The notes under the pieces were generated by a model. It ran no database searches. It had not been told where the DNA came from and was given only the letters and a program-made list of their open reading frames with translations. Shown here one piece after another: positions 8,446 through 16,881 of a DNA stretch of 49,351 bases; the stretch's first letter is position 1; every line of letters starts with the position of its first letter. The position numbers and the translations under genes are program-made. This DNA is from Actinomycetes bacterium (GTDB lineage: Bacteria; Actinomycetota; Acidimicrobiia; Acidimicrobiales; Bog-793), in assembly GCA_021829645.1 (NCBI GenBank), contig JAKBPI010000019.1:1-49351 (forward strand). The letters are read 5' to 3'.

Positions 8446-8466
8446 GATAATATATTTACTATTATC
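8446..8466 (+). promoter_or_regulatory. Candidate operator/promoter of acr3-arsC
   Basis: GATAAT and ATTATC form a 6-bp inverted repeat with 9 bp between, covering a TAATAT that would suit a -10 element, immediately before the acr3 ATG at 8470. AT-rich imperfect palindromes over the promoter are typical of ArsR/SmtB-type repressors. No arsR gene is in the window. The short distance implies a leaderless or nearly leaderless message. The role is inference. Confidence 0.3.
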
Positions 8467-8469
8467 AAT

Positions 8470-9645
8470 ATGTACAATGGGTACATGCATGCCCCCTCAA
8501 GTCACCCAGACAAACAGACAGAACTCCTGGAGCAAAATACTTTGGTAAATCAATATGTTCGTCCGGATGTTCAAAGCCATCTGCCTTCTCTTTCGATAAA
8601 AGACAAGCTACTGCCCCTCTTTATCCTCGCCGCAATAGCTCTCGGTATCTTTTTGGACAAAGTCGCGCCCGGCTTTTCCAAAGATCTCAATACCGCCAAG
8701 ATTGACAATACGTCCCTTCCCATAGCGCTGGGCCTGTTGATAATGATGTATCCGGTGCTTGCCAAAATCAAATTTGGGGAAATAGGTCAAGTCGCCGCAA
8801 ACAAAAAACTCCTTGCAACTTCCCTACTGCTCAACTGGATTATTGGACCGGCGGTCATGTTCTCCTTGGCATGGCTTTTTTTACCCAACCTTCCCGCTTA
8901 CCGTAGTGGACTCATTTTGGTAGGTTTGGCTAGATGTATAGCCATGGTATTGATTTGGAACGACCTGGCTTGCGGAAACAGAACAGCGGCGGCCGTTTTG
9001 GTAGCCATCAACTCTGTTTTCCAAATACTGGCTTACGCACTGCTTGCCTATTTTTACCTACACTTGTTACCGTCATGGTTGGGACTTACAAGCACCTCGA
9101 TCAATGTGTCAATGGCTCAGATAGCTCAAAACGTGGCGATTTTCTTGGGAATACCTTTAGTACTTGGCTTTGGAACTAGGTTTATCGGAGAAAAGAAAAA
9201 AGGGACTTTGTGGTACGAGAATAAATTCCTGCCCAAAATCAGCCCTTTCAGCCTCTACGGACTTCTATTTACCATAGTTGTTTTGTTTGCTTTTCAGGGA
9301 AACGCCATTACATCCAATCCGACAGCGGTTATCAGAATAGCCCTTCCGCTGCTTTGTTACTTCGCCATTATGTTCAGCTTGGGCTTTATCTTGGGCAGAA
9401 CTTCCCATATGGATTATGAGGAGACCGTTACTTTAGCCTTTACGGCCGCTGGTAATAACTTTGAACTGGCCATAGCGGTTGCCATATCGACTTTTGGTAT
9501 AGCTTCCGGACAGGCTCTGGCCGGCACGATAGGGCCATTGATAGAAGTACCGGTACTGGTGTCATTGGTGTATGTAGCGCTTTACATAAGGCCAAAATAC
9601 GGTAACGCTCAATTCTTGCGTCGCCAAATCAAACCCAATTCATAA
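8470..9645 (+). CDS. acr3: Arsenite efflux permease, ACR3 family
   Basis: 391 residues, about 10 membrane segments. ACR3 hallmarks are VGLARCIAMVLIWNDLACG, which carries the conserved functional cysteine, FTAAGNNFELAIAVAI and GPLIEVPVLVSLVYVAL. The protein exports As(III), and in some homologues Sb(III), driven by the proton gradient. The N-terminal tail of about 45 residues before SIKDKLLPLFILAAIALG is longer than in many homologues; a second ATG 15 nt downstream is an alternative start. arsC follows after 11 bp, so the two form an operon. Confidence 0.93.
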   Translation: MYNGYMHAPSSHPDKQTELLEQNTLVNQYVRPDVQSHLPSLSIKDKLLPLFILAAIALGIFLDKVAPGFSKDLNTAKIDNTSLPIALGLLIMMYPVLAKIKFGEIGQVAANKKLLATSLLLNWIIGPAVMFSLAWLFLPNLPAYRSGLILVGLARCIAMVLIWNDLACGNRTAAAVLVAINSVFQILAYALLAYFYLHLLPSWLGLTSTSINVSMAQIAQNVAIFLGIPLVLGFGTRFIGEKKKGTLWYENKFLPKISPFSLYGLLFTIVVLFAFQGNAITSNPTAVIRIALPLLCYFAIMFSLGFILGRTSHMDYEETVTLAFTAAGNNFELAIAVAISTFGIASGQALAGTIGPLIEVPVLVSLVYVALYIRPKYGNAQFLRRQIKPNS

Positions 9646-9656
9646 AAGGAGACTTT

Positions 9657-10106
9657 ATGACAAAGGAAACTGCACAGGAACAAAAACCTACCATTTTGTT
9701 TGCCTGTATCCATAACTCGGGAAGATCCGTAGCCGCCAAAGTAATCGCTGAGCACTTGTCAAAAGGTAAAGCCACTATTCTCTCTGGCGGTTCGGAACCA
9801 AAAAATGAGATCAACAAAGCAGTAGCGCTCGCACTCCAAAAGAAAGGGCTTTCTGCCGACAAAGAGTACCCAAAACTCATGACCACCGAGCACGTACAAT
9901 CGGCAGATATAGTGGTCACGATGGGATGCGGAGAGACGTGTCCGTTTTTTCCGGGCAAAAAATACCTTGACTGGGAAATAGAAGACCCCGCAGGTAAAGA
10001 TGAAGCCGCGGCGGAAAGAGTTGTCGAGGAAATCTGGAGTAGGGTCACAGACTTACTCGCCGAACTGGGAATAACCGCAGATGATGCAACAGCTGAGGTG
10101 CCATAA
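9657..10106 (+). CDS. arsC: Arsenate reductase, low-molecular-weight phosphatase type
   Basis: 149 residues. The P-loop CIHNSGRS gives nucleophile Cys17 and the later GCGETCPFFPG (Cys91, Cys95) supplies further thiols; the DP of EDPAG is the family's acid loop. The enzyme reduces arsenate to arsenite. The GCGxxCPxFPG pattern is like that of actinobacterial enzymes that use mycothiol and mycoredoxin rather than thioredoxin; the mshA-like gene at 24991-26286 agrees with this, but the reductant is inferred. A strong SD (AAGGAGA) precedes the ATG and acr3 ends 11 bp earlier. Confidence 0.92.
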   Translation: MTKETAQEQKPTILFACIHNSGRSVAAKVIAEHLSKGKATILSGGSEPKNEINKAVALALQKKGLSADKEYPKLMTTEHVQSADIVVTMGCGETCPFFPGKKYLDWEIEDPAGKDEAAAERVVEEIWSRVTDLLAELGITADDATAEVP

Positions 10107-10194
10107 GCCTCAAACACTATATTGGTGGTTCATGTCTTTCCGGATCAAATTTCGGATAAAATAGAATTAATCAAAATCAAGAGGAGAGTAATCT

Positions 10195-11838
10195 TTGACC
10201 CAGTTATCCGGCGAAGCAGCCGGGTTGTCCTCTCGGGAAGATCCGTCCGCCCACAATGTAGTCCAAGAGAAAAATATCATCGTATCGGAAGCCGCTAGGC
10301 GCCGTACTTTTGCCATAATCAGTCACCCGGACGCGGGGAAAACCACACTTACGGAAAAATTTCTGCTGTACGCAGGACAGATAGCCGAGGCCGGAGCTGT
10401 AAAAGCGCGCTCAGGCAGAAGACAGGTGACTTCTGACTGGATGTCCATGGAACAGCAGCGCGGAATTTCTATAACTTCTACTGTTATACAGTTCACCTAT
10501 CGCTCACACGTTATCAACCTCTTGGACACACCGGGACACCGGGACTTCTCCGAGGATACTTATCGGGTGCTTGCTGCCGTAGATGCAGCAATCATGGTCT
10601 TGGACGCGGCCAAAGGTATCGAGGCACAAACACTCAAGCTCTTTGAGGTATGCGCTGCCAGACGGATACCCATCCTGACATTTATCAACAAATATGACCG
10701 TCCCGGCAAAGAAATTTTGGAACTCCTTGACGAAATAGAAACACAGATCGGCTTGAAACCTACCCCAGTCACGTGGCCGGTAGGAATTGCCGGGGATTTT
10801 AGAGGTGTCGTAGACCGAAGAAGCGGCTTATACATCAAATATCAAAAAACAGCGAGGGGTGCACATGAAGCACTGGAGGAAACCTCCGAACTAGGACTGG
10901 CCACAGATATCACACCGGCCGTTTTACACCAAACACAGGAGGAGCTTTCACTTCTTGAAGCAGTCGGTGCTGATCTGGACGTCGATAGTTTTCTGGAAGG
11001 TAAAACCACTCCTCTGTTTGTCGGATCAGCCCTGACCAACTTTGGCGTACAACACATTTTAGATGCAGTGGTTGACTTGGCACCCGCCCCCTGTGATAAA
11101 GAGGATGCTTCCGGCAAGAAAAGATCTTTGGCAGAACCGTTTTCTGGATTCGTATTTAAAATACAGGCCAATATGGATCCCGCACACAGAGACAATGTGG
11201 CATTCGTGCGCGTATGCTCCGGATGTTTTCAGCGTGGCATGGTAGTAACGCACGAAAAAAGTAAAAAGTCTTTTGCAACAAAATACGCGACTTCCGTTTT
11301 TGGAAACGACAGAAGTACCATCGATACGGCATATCCGGGAGACGTGGTGGGATTAGTCAACGCCGGCGACTTGAGTATAGGAGACAGTCTCTATGGGGAA
11401 TCACCCGTTACCTACCCGCCTATACCCGCTTTTGCCCCAGAACTGTTTTCTTATGTCACAAGCAAAGACGTGTCCAAGTACAAACAGTTCAAAAAAGGCT
11501 TAGAACAGATGGCCAGAGAAGGGGTAGTCCAAGTCTACAACGATTTGGATCCGGTTCCCAATCCCATCATTGCCGCCGTGGGGCAAATGCAATTTGAGGT
11601 CTTTTCACACCGATTGATTAACGAATTTAAAGTACCCGTTGAGATAAGGCCTACCAAGTATCACTTAATCAGAAAATCCGACCCTCAATGCATCCAAATG
11701 CTGCAGAATGTCAGTGGAGCAAAGGTGGTAAAAGATTTCAGAGGCGAAACTATAGTCCTGATCGAAAGTCCCTACTGGCTTTCTTATATACAAAGTGAAT
11801 ATCCTGAAATTTTTTTGACCCCAGTGTCACAACACTAA
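10195..11838 (+). CDS. prfC: Peptide chain release factor 3
   Basis: 547 residues of a translational GTPase with RF3 features: P-loop SHPDAGKTT (44-52), the switch region GRRQVTSDWMSMEQQRGISI, DTPGHRDFSEDTYR, NKYDRPG, and a C-terminal domain with VGQMQFEVFSHRL. RF3-GTP removes RF1/RF2 from the ribosome after peptide release. The start is TTG, chosen because GAGGAGAG lies 7 nt upstream and no ATG is available before the conserved GTPase core; it gives a 25-35 residue extension on the usual N-terminus. It stands alone between arsC and the converging purK. Confidence 0.95.
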   Translation: MTQLSGEAAGLSSREDPSAHNVVQEKNIIVSEAARRRTFAIISHPDAGKTTLTEKFLLYAGQIAEAGAVKARSGRRQVTSDWMSMEQQRGISITSTVIQFTYRSHVINLLDTPGHRDFSEDTYRVLAAVDAAIMVLDAAKGIEAQTLKLFEVCAARRIPILTFINKYDRPGKEILELLDEIETQIGLKPTPVTWPVGIAGDFRGVVDRRSGLYIKYQKTARGAHEALEETSELGLATDITPAVLHQTQEELSLLEAVGADLDVDSFLEGKTTPLFVGSALTNFGVQHILDAVVDLAPAPCDKEDASGKKRSLAEPFSGFVFKIQANMDPAHRDNVAFVRVCSGCFQRGMVVTHEKSKKSFATKYATSVFGNDRSTIDTAYPGDVVGLVNAGDLSIGDSLYGESPVTYPPIPAFAPELFSYVTSKDVSKYKQFKKGLEQMAREGVVQVYNDLDPVPNPIIAAVGQMQFEVFSHRLINEFKVPVEIRPTKYHLIRKSDPQCIQMLQNVSGAKVVKDFRGETIVLIESPYWLSYIQSEYPEIFLTPVSQH

Positions 11839-11862
11839 TCAGGGCGTATCACAATTTCATGG

Positions 11863-13098
11863 CTATTGCGGGCTGGTCAATTCTTCTGCACATGATTTAG
11901 CGAGCGCCAAGAGTTCTGCACTTTCCCCCCCTATAGCTGTAACATGACCCAATTTTCTACCCAAAACTGGTTCTTTTGCGTATAGATGCACGGCGAGGGT
12001 AGGATACTGCGAAATATATCCCAGTCTCTGCCTGGGATCAAGCAGCGCTTCCCCGCCTAAGATGTTGACCATGGCAGCTGCGTTTACTTTCATATCCGCA
12101 GAACCAAACGGCCAATCCAGCACCGCTCTTAAGTGATTCTGAAACTGGGAAGTATAAGCCGCTTCGATTGTGGCATGTCCTGAGTTATGAGGCCGTAAAG
12201 CCAATTCGTTGATTACGAGATGGGAGTTTTGATCGACAAACATTTCAACGGCTATCAGCCCCACCACCCCTACCAACTCGGCGATACGAGCAGCTGTTTC
12301 CTTGGCTATATTAGCAAGTGTGTCCGGAATGTCGGCAGGCATAAAAAGTTCGTTGCAGATTCCATTACGTTGCACCGTCTCGATAGGAGCGTAAGTTACA
12401 AAGTCTCCACCGGGACGTCTCACACCCAAAATTGCTATCTCTTTTTGTATCTCTACGTGCTCTTCAACTATGAATTGGTACTTTTTGTTTTCATATATAA
12501 ATTTATCTACTTGTCCATAATCTTTTTCCGGATGTGGCTCACGGTGTTCTGGTTCAGGTGTAACTGTTTTTAGAAATCTGTCACAAAAAGCTCTGGCTTC
12601 TGTTTCGTCGTGAATTACCCATACCCCGCGACCGTCGTAACCGCCAGAACGTGATTTCACGACAACCGGCCAAGAGTGTGCGTCTGCAAAGTCTATTATC
12701 CCGTCAAAAATATCCTCACCGAGAGGGGCAAATTCCGGAACAGAAAATCCTGCTTCGCTGAATTTAACTCTGGCATAGAGTTTGTCCTGAGAATACATAA
12801 AAGCTTTGGCTCCGGGACGGAGAGTAAAAGACCGTTTTTCCAAGAGTCTAAGCAAATCATAAGGTACTAATTCATGATCAAAAGTAATAACGTCACAACA
12901 TCCGGCAAGCTCTAAAAGGGCGCTTGGATCACGATAATTGCCATAAATAGCCTCTGCGCCAGAGAGAACTGCCGGGTCCAAAGGAGATTGAGCCAGGACG
13001 ACAAAGTTTATCCCTAAATCGATGGCTGCCTGATGGGTCATGCGCGCCAACTGTCCGGCTCCCACCATACCGACCCGCACTGTTTTATTTATCGTCAT
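11863..13098 (-). CDS. purK: N5-carboxyaminoimidazole ribonucleotide synthase
   Basis: 411 residues of the ATP-grasp family. GMVGAGQLARMTHQAAIDLGI at the start is the PurK N-terminal signature (broken by family-typical GxLG-like loop), followed by VVVKSRSGGYDGRGV (ATP-binding strand) and FIVEEHVEIQKEIAILGVR. NELALRPHNSGHATIEA contains the metal and substrate loop. The enzyme uses ATP and bicarbonate to carboxylate AIR in purine synthesis. ATG with GAGGCGGA just upstream. It is divergent from purE, only 43 bp away, rather than in the common purE-purK operon. Confidence 0.95.
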   Translation of the reverse strand: MTINKTVRVGMVGAGQLARMTHQAAIDLGINFVVLAQSPLDPAVLSGAEAIYGNYRDPSALLELAGCCDVITFDHELVPYDLLRLLEKRSFTLRPGAKAFMYSQDKLYARVKFSEAGFSVPEFAPLGEDIFDGIIDFADAHSWPVVVKSRSGGYDGRGVWVIHDETEARAFCDRFLKTVTPEPEHREPHPEKDYGQVDKFIYENKKYQFIVEEHVEIQKEIAILGVRRPGGDFVTYAPIETVQRNGICNELFMPADIPDTLANIAKETAARIAELVGVVGLIAVEMFVDQNSHLVINELALRPHNSGHATIEAAYTSQFQNHLRAVLDWPFGSADMKVNAAAMVNILGGEALLDPRQRLGYISQYPTLAVHLYAKEPVLGRKLGHVTAIGGESAELLALAKSCAEELTSPQ

Positions 13099-13141
13099 AT
13101 CCGCCTCAGGCTAAATAATTTATGTTTATATAGGTATATCT
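13099..13141. promoter_or_regulatory. Compact divergent purK/purE promoter region
   Basis: Only 43 bp separate the start codons of two divergent genes, so the promoters must overlap or lie partly in the coding regions. The plus strand carries TATAGG about 8 nt before the purE ATG, compatible with a -10 of a leaderless message; the SD of purK occupies the other end. No distinct operator is recognised. Confidence 0.35.
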
Positions 13142-13660
13142 ATGGAAAATATCAAAAACACCATGGCTCCAATACAGATCGTCATGGGTAGCTCTTCTGA
13201 TTTTAACATCATGAAAGCAGCTTCTCACATTTTAAACGAATTGGGCGTTGAGAATGAGGTGAGAGTACTCTCCGCGCACAGAATGGCCTCAGCTATGTTG
13301 GAATTCGGACGCACAGCTGCTGAGATGGGGGTAAAAATCATCATAGCCGGTGCCGGAGGTGCCGCCCACCTACCCGGAATGCTGGCTTCCGTAACGACGT
13401 TGCCAGTCATAGGAGTACCGGTAGCATTGAAAAATCTATCTGGTCTTGACTCTTTATTGTCCATAGTGCAAATGCCCGGAGGCGTACCTGTGGCCACAGT
13501 GAGTATAGACGGAGCTAAAAATGCCGGTTTGCTCGCCGCCCGTATTCTCTCATTAAACGACGAGACCCTCAGACAACGTTTGGTGCAATACCAAAATACG
13601 CTAACAGAAACGGCGGAACGTCAAAACGATGAATTGCAATCAATAAAACAGGATCTTTAG
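13142..13660 (+). CDS. purE: N5-carboxyaminoimidazole ribonucleotide mutase
   Basis: 172 residues, class I PurE. Signatures are VMGSSSDFNIMK, RVLSAHRM with the catalytic histidine, IAGAGGAAHLPGM, TLPVIGVPV and SIVQMPGGVPVATV. PurE moves the carboxylate of N5-CAIR to give CAIR, the step after PurK. A second ATG 21 nt downstream (MAPIQIVMG) is an equally plausible start by homology, since the first seven residues are not conserved. No SD is seen before either. Confidence 0.95.
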   Translation: MENIKNTMAPIQIVMGSSSDFNIMKAASHILNELGVENEVRVLSAHRMASAMLEFGRTAAEMGVKIIIAGAGGAAHLPGMLASVTTLPVIGVPVALKNLSGLDSLLSIVQMPGGVPVATVSIDGAKNAGLLAARILSLNDETLRQRLVQYQNTLTETAERQNDELQSIKQDL

Positions 13661-13738
13661 TCGATCTTTGCTATTTATTTCCTGAATCTAAAAAAGTGAC
13701 TAAGTCGTCATTCTTTTATCCCGAAGAAACCGAAAAAC

Positions 13739-14275
13739 TTAGTATTCGTGTTTAATGACAAAAAACGAACCCCGTATAGTGCCTGCCAAACGTGAGCGCT
13801 GGCGGGCAAATTTGAATTTCTCGGCAAGTTCGTCTGGAACAGGCATACCGTCACAGAGTTTAAATCCAACTGCTCGCTTTCCGGCATTATCAAGCGTGTA
13901 TAAAACGTTAACAGCGAGACCGCTTTTATAAAAGACATAGTCCCAACGTATGTCTGCAACGTGGAATGTTGTAGCTTCAAGCAGCGGAGAGGAAATAACT
14001 ATATTGCGCTCCTCTTTAAGAATGGTTGTCACCCGATCAATTACTTCTTTACACTCATGCGCTGGATAAACGGTGAAATCATGGTTGTATTTGTTCTTAA
14101 AATACCGTGCTTCGTTAGCACGAAGACCAGCCAAAGCGCTTGCATAAGGTGATGATTCCAGACCATGAGTTGAAACTGTCTTAAAATCTACAATGTATCC
14201 TATGAGATTAACCCTCCCTATATCATTCAACAACAACCTACTGATCCACCATATACAAATATACCGACTGGACAC
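13739..14275 (-). CDS. Hypothetical protein
   Basis: 178 residues that I do not recognise. The body reads as a real soluble protein, with mixed charge, segments such as EARYFKNKYNHDFTVYPAHE, DRVTTILKEERNIVI and FHVADIRWDYVFYKSG, and a conserved-looking basic end FKFARQRSRLAGTIRG. The first 20 residues (rich in aromatic and aliphatic residues) are suspicious as coding sequence. A purine-rich GGGAGGG lies internally, followed 8 nt later by a non-standard ATA triplet, so the true start is unclear. It converges with purE and is followed upstream by an AT-rich 188-bp gap (14276-14463). No neighbour suggests a job. Confidence 0.55.
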   Translation of the reverse strand: MSSRYICIWWISRLLLNDIGRVNLIGYIVDFKTVSTHGLESSPYASALAGLRANEARYFKNKYNHDFTVYPAHECKEVIDRVTTILKEERNIVISSPLLEATTFHVADIRWDYVFYKSGLAVNVLYTLDNAGKRAVGFKLCDGMPVPDELAEKFKFARQRSRLAGTIRGSFFVIKHEY

Positions 14276-14463
14276 ATCTGTCTTATACGATAAAAATTAA
14301 TTTTTTATCGCCACTGTAGGGAACCTATAATCTTCTACTTTTAGCACCAACAAGATATCAAATCATTTTCTAAAAACATATATGATAAATTGCACTCAAG
14401 TAATAAAATATTACCCATATGCTTACTTCACACATAACTGATCTGCTGTTTATTATCATTACA

Positions 14464-15729
14464 CTATGACAAAAGCAGATCCTCAAGAAACAGTGCAGAG
14501 GCTTTGATAGTTGCTTCCAACTCGTTGCTTCCGTGAGCTAACGAAACAAACCAAGTCTCATAAGGACTGGGGGCTAAATATACCCCCCGACTAAGCATGG
14601 CGTGAAAGAATTTTGGATACATTTTACTCTCGGCAGATAGACGGGTATCTTCATAGTCATTAACGAATTCGACACCAAAAAATAAACTCATGAGTGTTTT
14701 ATAGCTCGAGACGGTAACCGTAATACCTGAGCCAACAAAGACTTCTTTCAGATTTAAGGCGAGATATTCAGTCTTTTGTTCAAGTTCAATATAAGACTCC
14801 GGTGTCAGGGCGTCCAAAACAGCTTTTCCGGCCGCAGTAGCCAAAGGGTTTCCCGATAGTGTGCCGGCTTGATATACGTCACCCAATGGAGCGAGTCTAT
14901 CCATAATCTCTTTTTTCCCCCCTACGGCAGCGAGCGGTAGACCGCCCCCAACTACTTTTCCGAAACACCATAAATCTGGTTGAATTGAAGTAAGCGAAGA
15001 GGCTCCTCCGTAGGAGACACGAAAACCGGTTATCACTTCATCAAAAATCAAAATCGCCCCTGCCGCATCGCAGGCAGCTCTCAATCCGGCAAGAAAACCG
15101 GGACAGGGAGGAACAAGACCCATATTTGCCGCCGCCGGCTCTACGATCACGCAGGCTACGGTATCGTCGATATCTGGTATCTTATTATATGGAAGTACAA
15201 CGGTATCGCTCACGGCACCTTTGGTAACACCGGCGGAATCCGGAAGAGTTGCGGCCCCTGAACCGGCTCCGGCCAGTAATGCGTCACTATGTCCATGGTA
15301 GCAACCGTCAAACTTAATGATTTTCGATCGTTTGGTACATGCACGAGCCAGACGCACTGCCGTCATCACGGCTTCCGTCCCGGAAGACGTGAAACGGATT
15401 TTTTCACACCCCGGAACGCGCTCAATTATCTTTTCACTCAGCTCGACTTCTGCCAAAGTCGGAGCCGCAAAACTCGTACCTTTTGCGGCAGCCTCCGCAA
15501 TTGCATTAATTACCCGCTTATCCGCGTGCCCCAGAATACTGGCACCAAAAGATTGGACGTAGTCAATATAGCGGTTTCCGTCGACATCATGCAGATATGC
15601 CCCATTGGCTGATTCCATGAATACAGGACTTCCGCCTACATGGCGAAAAGCTCTCACCGGCGAAGAAACACCGCCTGGAATAACCTGGAGTGCTCTTTCA
15701 TAAAAGTCTAACGAATTAGTGTTATCCAT
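14464..15729 (-). CDS. hemL: Glutamate-1-semialdehyde 2,1-aminomutase
   Basis: 421 residues of a class III PLP aminotransferase. PGGVSSPVRAFRHVGG is the HemL N-terminal hallmark; RFTSSGTEAVMTAVRLAR binds the PLP phosphate, and FGKVVGGGLPLAAVGG contains the PLP lysine. It converts glutamate-1-semialdehyde to 5-aminolevulinate, the second step of the C5 pathway begun by HemA. I take the ATG with AAGG 7-8 nt upstream; a TTG one codon earlier is the alternative. It is the last gene of the haem cluster, 31 bp after hemB. Confidence 0.96.
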   Translation of the reverse strand: MDNTNSLDFYERALQVIPGGVSSPVRAFRHVGGSPVFMESANGAYLHDVDGNRYIDYVQSFGASILGHADKRVINAIAEAAAKGTSFAAPTLAEVELSEKIIERVPGCEKIRFTSSGTEAVMTAVRLARACTKRSKIIKFDGCYHGHSDALLAGAGSGAATLPDSAGVTKGAVSDTVVLPYNKIPDIDDTVACVIVEPAAANMGLVPPCPGFLAGLRAACDAAGAILIFDEVITGFRVSYGGASSLTSIQPDLWCFGKVVGGGLPLAAVGGKKEIMDRLAPLGDVYQAGTLSGNPLATAAGKAVLDALTPESYIELEQKTEYLALNLKEVFVGSGITVTVSSYKTLMSLFFGVEFVNDYEDTRLSAESKMYPKFFHAMLSRGVYLAPSPYETWFVSLAHGSNELEATIKASALFLEDLLLS

Positions 15730-15760
15730 CAATTTACCTTACATATAGACTATAAAATAT

Positions 15761-16738
15761 TTATAGATAGCTGACAATTTCTTTAGCAAAGTAGGTAATA
15801 ATAGCGTCAGCTCCGGCGCGTTTTATAGAAAGTAGCATCTCATAAGCAGTAGCTCTGGCGTCAAACATACCTTTAGCTGCGGTAGCTAAGACCATGGAGT
15901 ATTCTCCGCTTACCTGATAGGCCGCCAAAGGAAAATTGAATTTTTCCTTTGCTTTTGCAATAATGTCTAAATTGGTAATGGCTGGTTTAACCATTACCAT
16001 ATCGGCACCTTCCTCTATATCAAGTGCAATTTCCCTTAGTGATTCACTTGCATTACCTATATCTTGCTGATAAGTTTTTCTATCGCCGCCATTGGCGATA
16101 CTCACGTCTACCGCTTCACGAAAAGGACCATATAGTGCTGATGCGTATTTAGCGCTATAAGCCAAAATGGCTGTATTGTGATAACCGGCAGAATCAAGTG
16201 ATGAACGTATGGCACCCACTTGTCCGTCCATCATTCCAGAAGGGGCGACAAAATCAACGCCTGCTTTGGCGTATAACAGTGCTATCTTGGAATAAAGTAC
16301 CAGTGTTTCGTCGTTTTGCACCTTGCCGTCTGCACCGACTATCCCACAGTGTCCGTGGTCGCTGTATTCGTCTAAACATAAATCGGCCATAACTACTATG
16401 TCTTCTTGGAACTTGTCTTTTAACGCCATGATTGAAGCGACTGTTATGTTGTCTTCACTGTAGGCAGAAGAGCCCAGTGCATCTTTTTGAACAGGAATAC
16501 CGAACAACATGACAGCATGCAAACCGCTGTCAAGACAAGATTTTACTTCCTCTTCCAAGGAGGCAAGGCTTTGCACCATCACGTTGGGCATACCGGAAAT
16601 CGGATATGGCTGATCAATACCTTCCCTGATAAATATAGGCAACACCAGATCGGCGTGGTCAAGATTTGTTTCCCTGACGAGGCTTCTAATATGTGCATTA
16701 CTTCTCAGTCTTCGCATTCTCGTAACAGGATATGCCAT
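15761..16738 (-). CDS. hemB: Delta-aminolevulinic acid dehydratase (porphobilinogen synthase)
   Basis: 325 residues. PVTRMRRLRSN opens the protein as in most HemB. The metal motif is DLCLDEYSDHGHCG, with two cysteines and an aspartate where zinc enzymes often have a third cysteine. The Schiff-base lysines lie in AYSAKYASALYGPFR and MVKPA. The enzyme condenses two aminolevulinate molecules to porphobilinogen. It is 31 bp upstream of hemL and 143 bp from the cobA-hemD gene in the same direction. Confidence 0.97.
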   Translation of the reverse strand: MAYPVTRMRRLRSNAHIRSLVRETNLDHADLVLPIFIREGIDQPYPISGMPNVMVQSLASLEEEVKSCLDSGLHAVMLFGIPVQKDALGSSAYSEDNITVASIMALKDKFQEDIVVMADLCLDEYSDHGHCGIVGADGKVQNDETLVLYSKIALLYAKAGVDFVAPSGMMDGQVGAIRSSLDSAGYHNTAILAYSAKYASALYGPFREAVDVSIANGGDRKTYQQDIGNASESLREIALDIEEGADMVMVKPAITNLDIIAKAKEKFNFPLAAYQVSGEYSMVLATAAKGMFDARATAYEMLLSIKRAGADAIITYFAKEIVSYL

Positions 16739-16881
16739 ACCACCATATTACTACAGAGCTACGAAGCATTCTCTGGTGACATACATTTACCAAGATAAGC
16801 CCAGCCTAATCAATGAGACAATGTGAAAGGCACCAGAATAAATACTCTAAATTTTCCTAAAAATACCAGTGGCAATGGATA

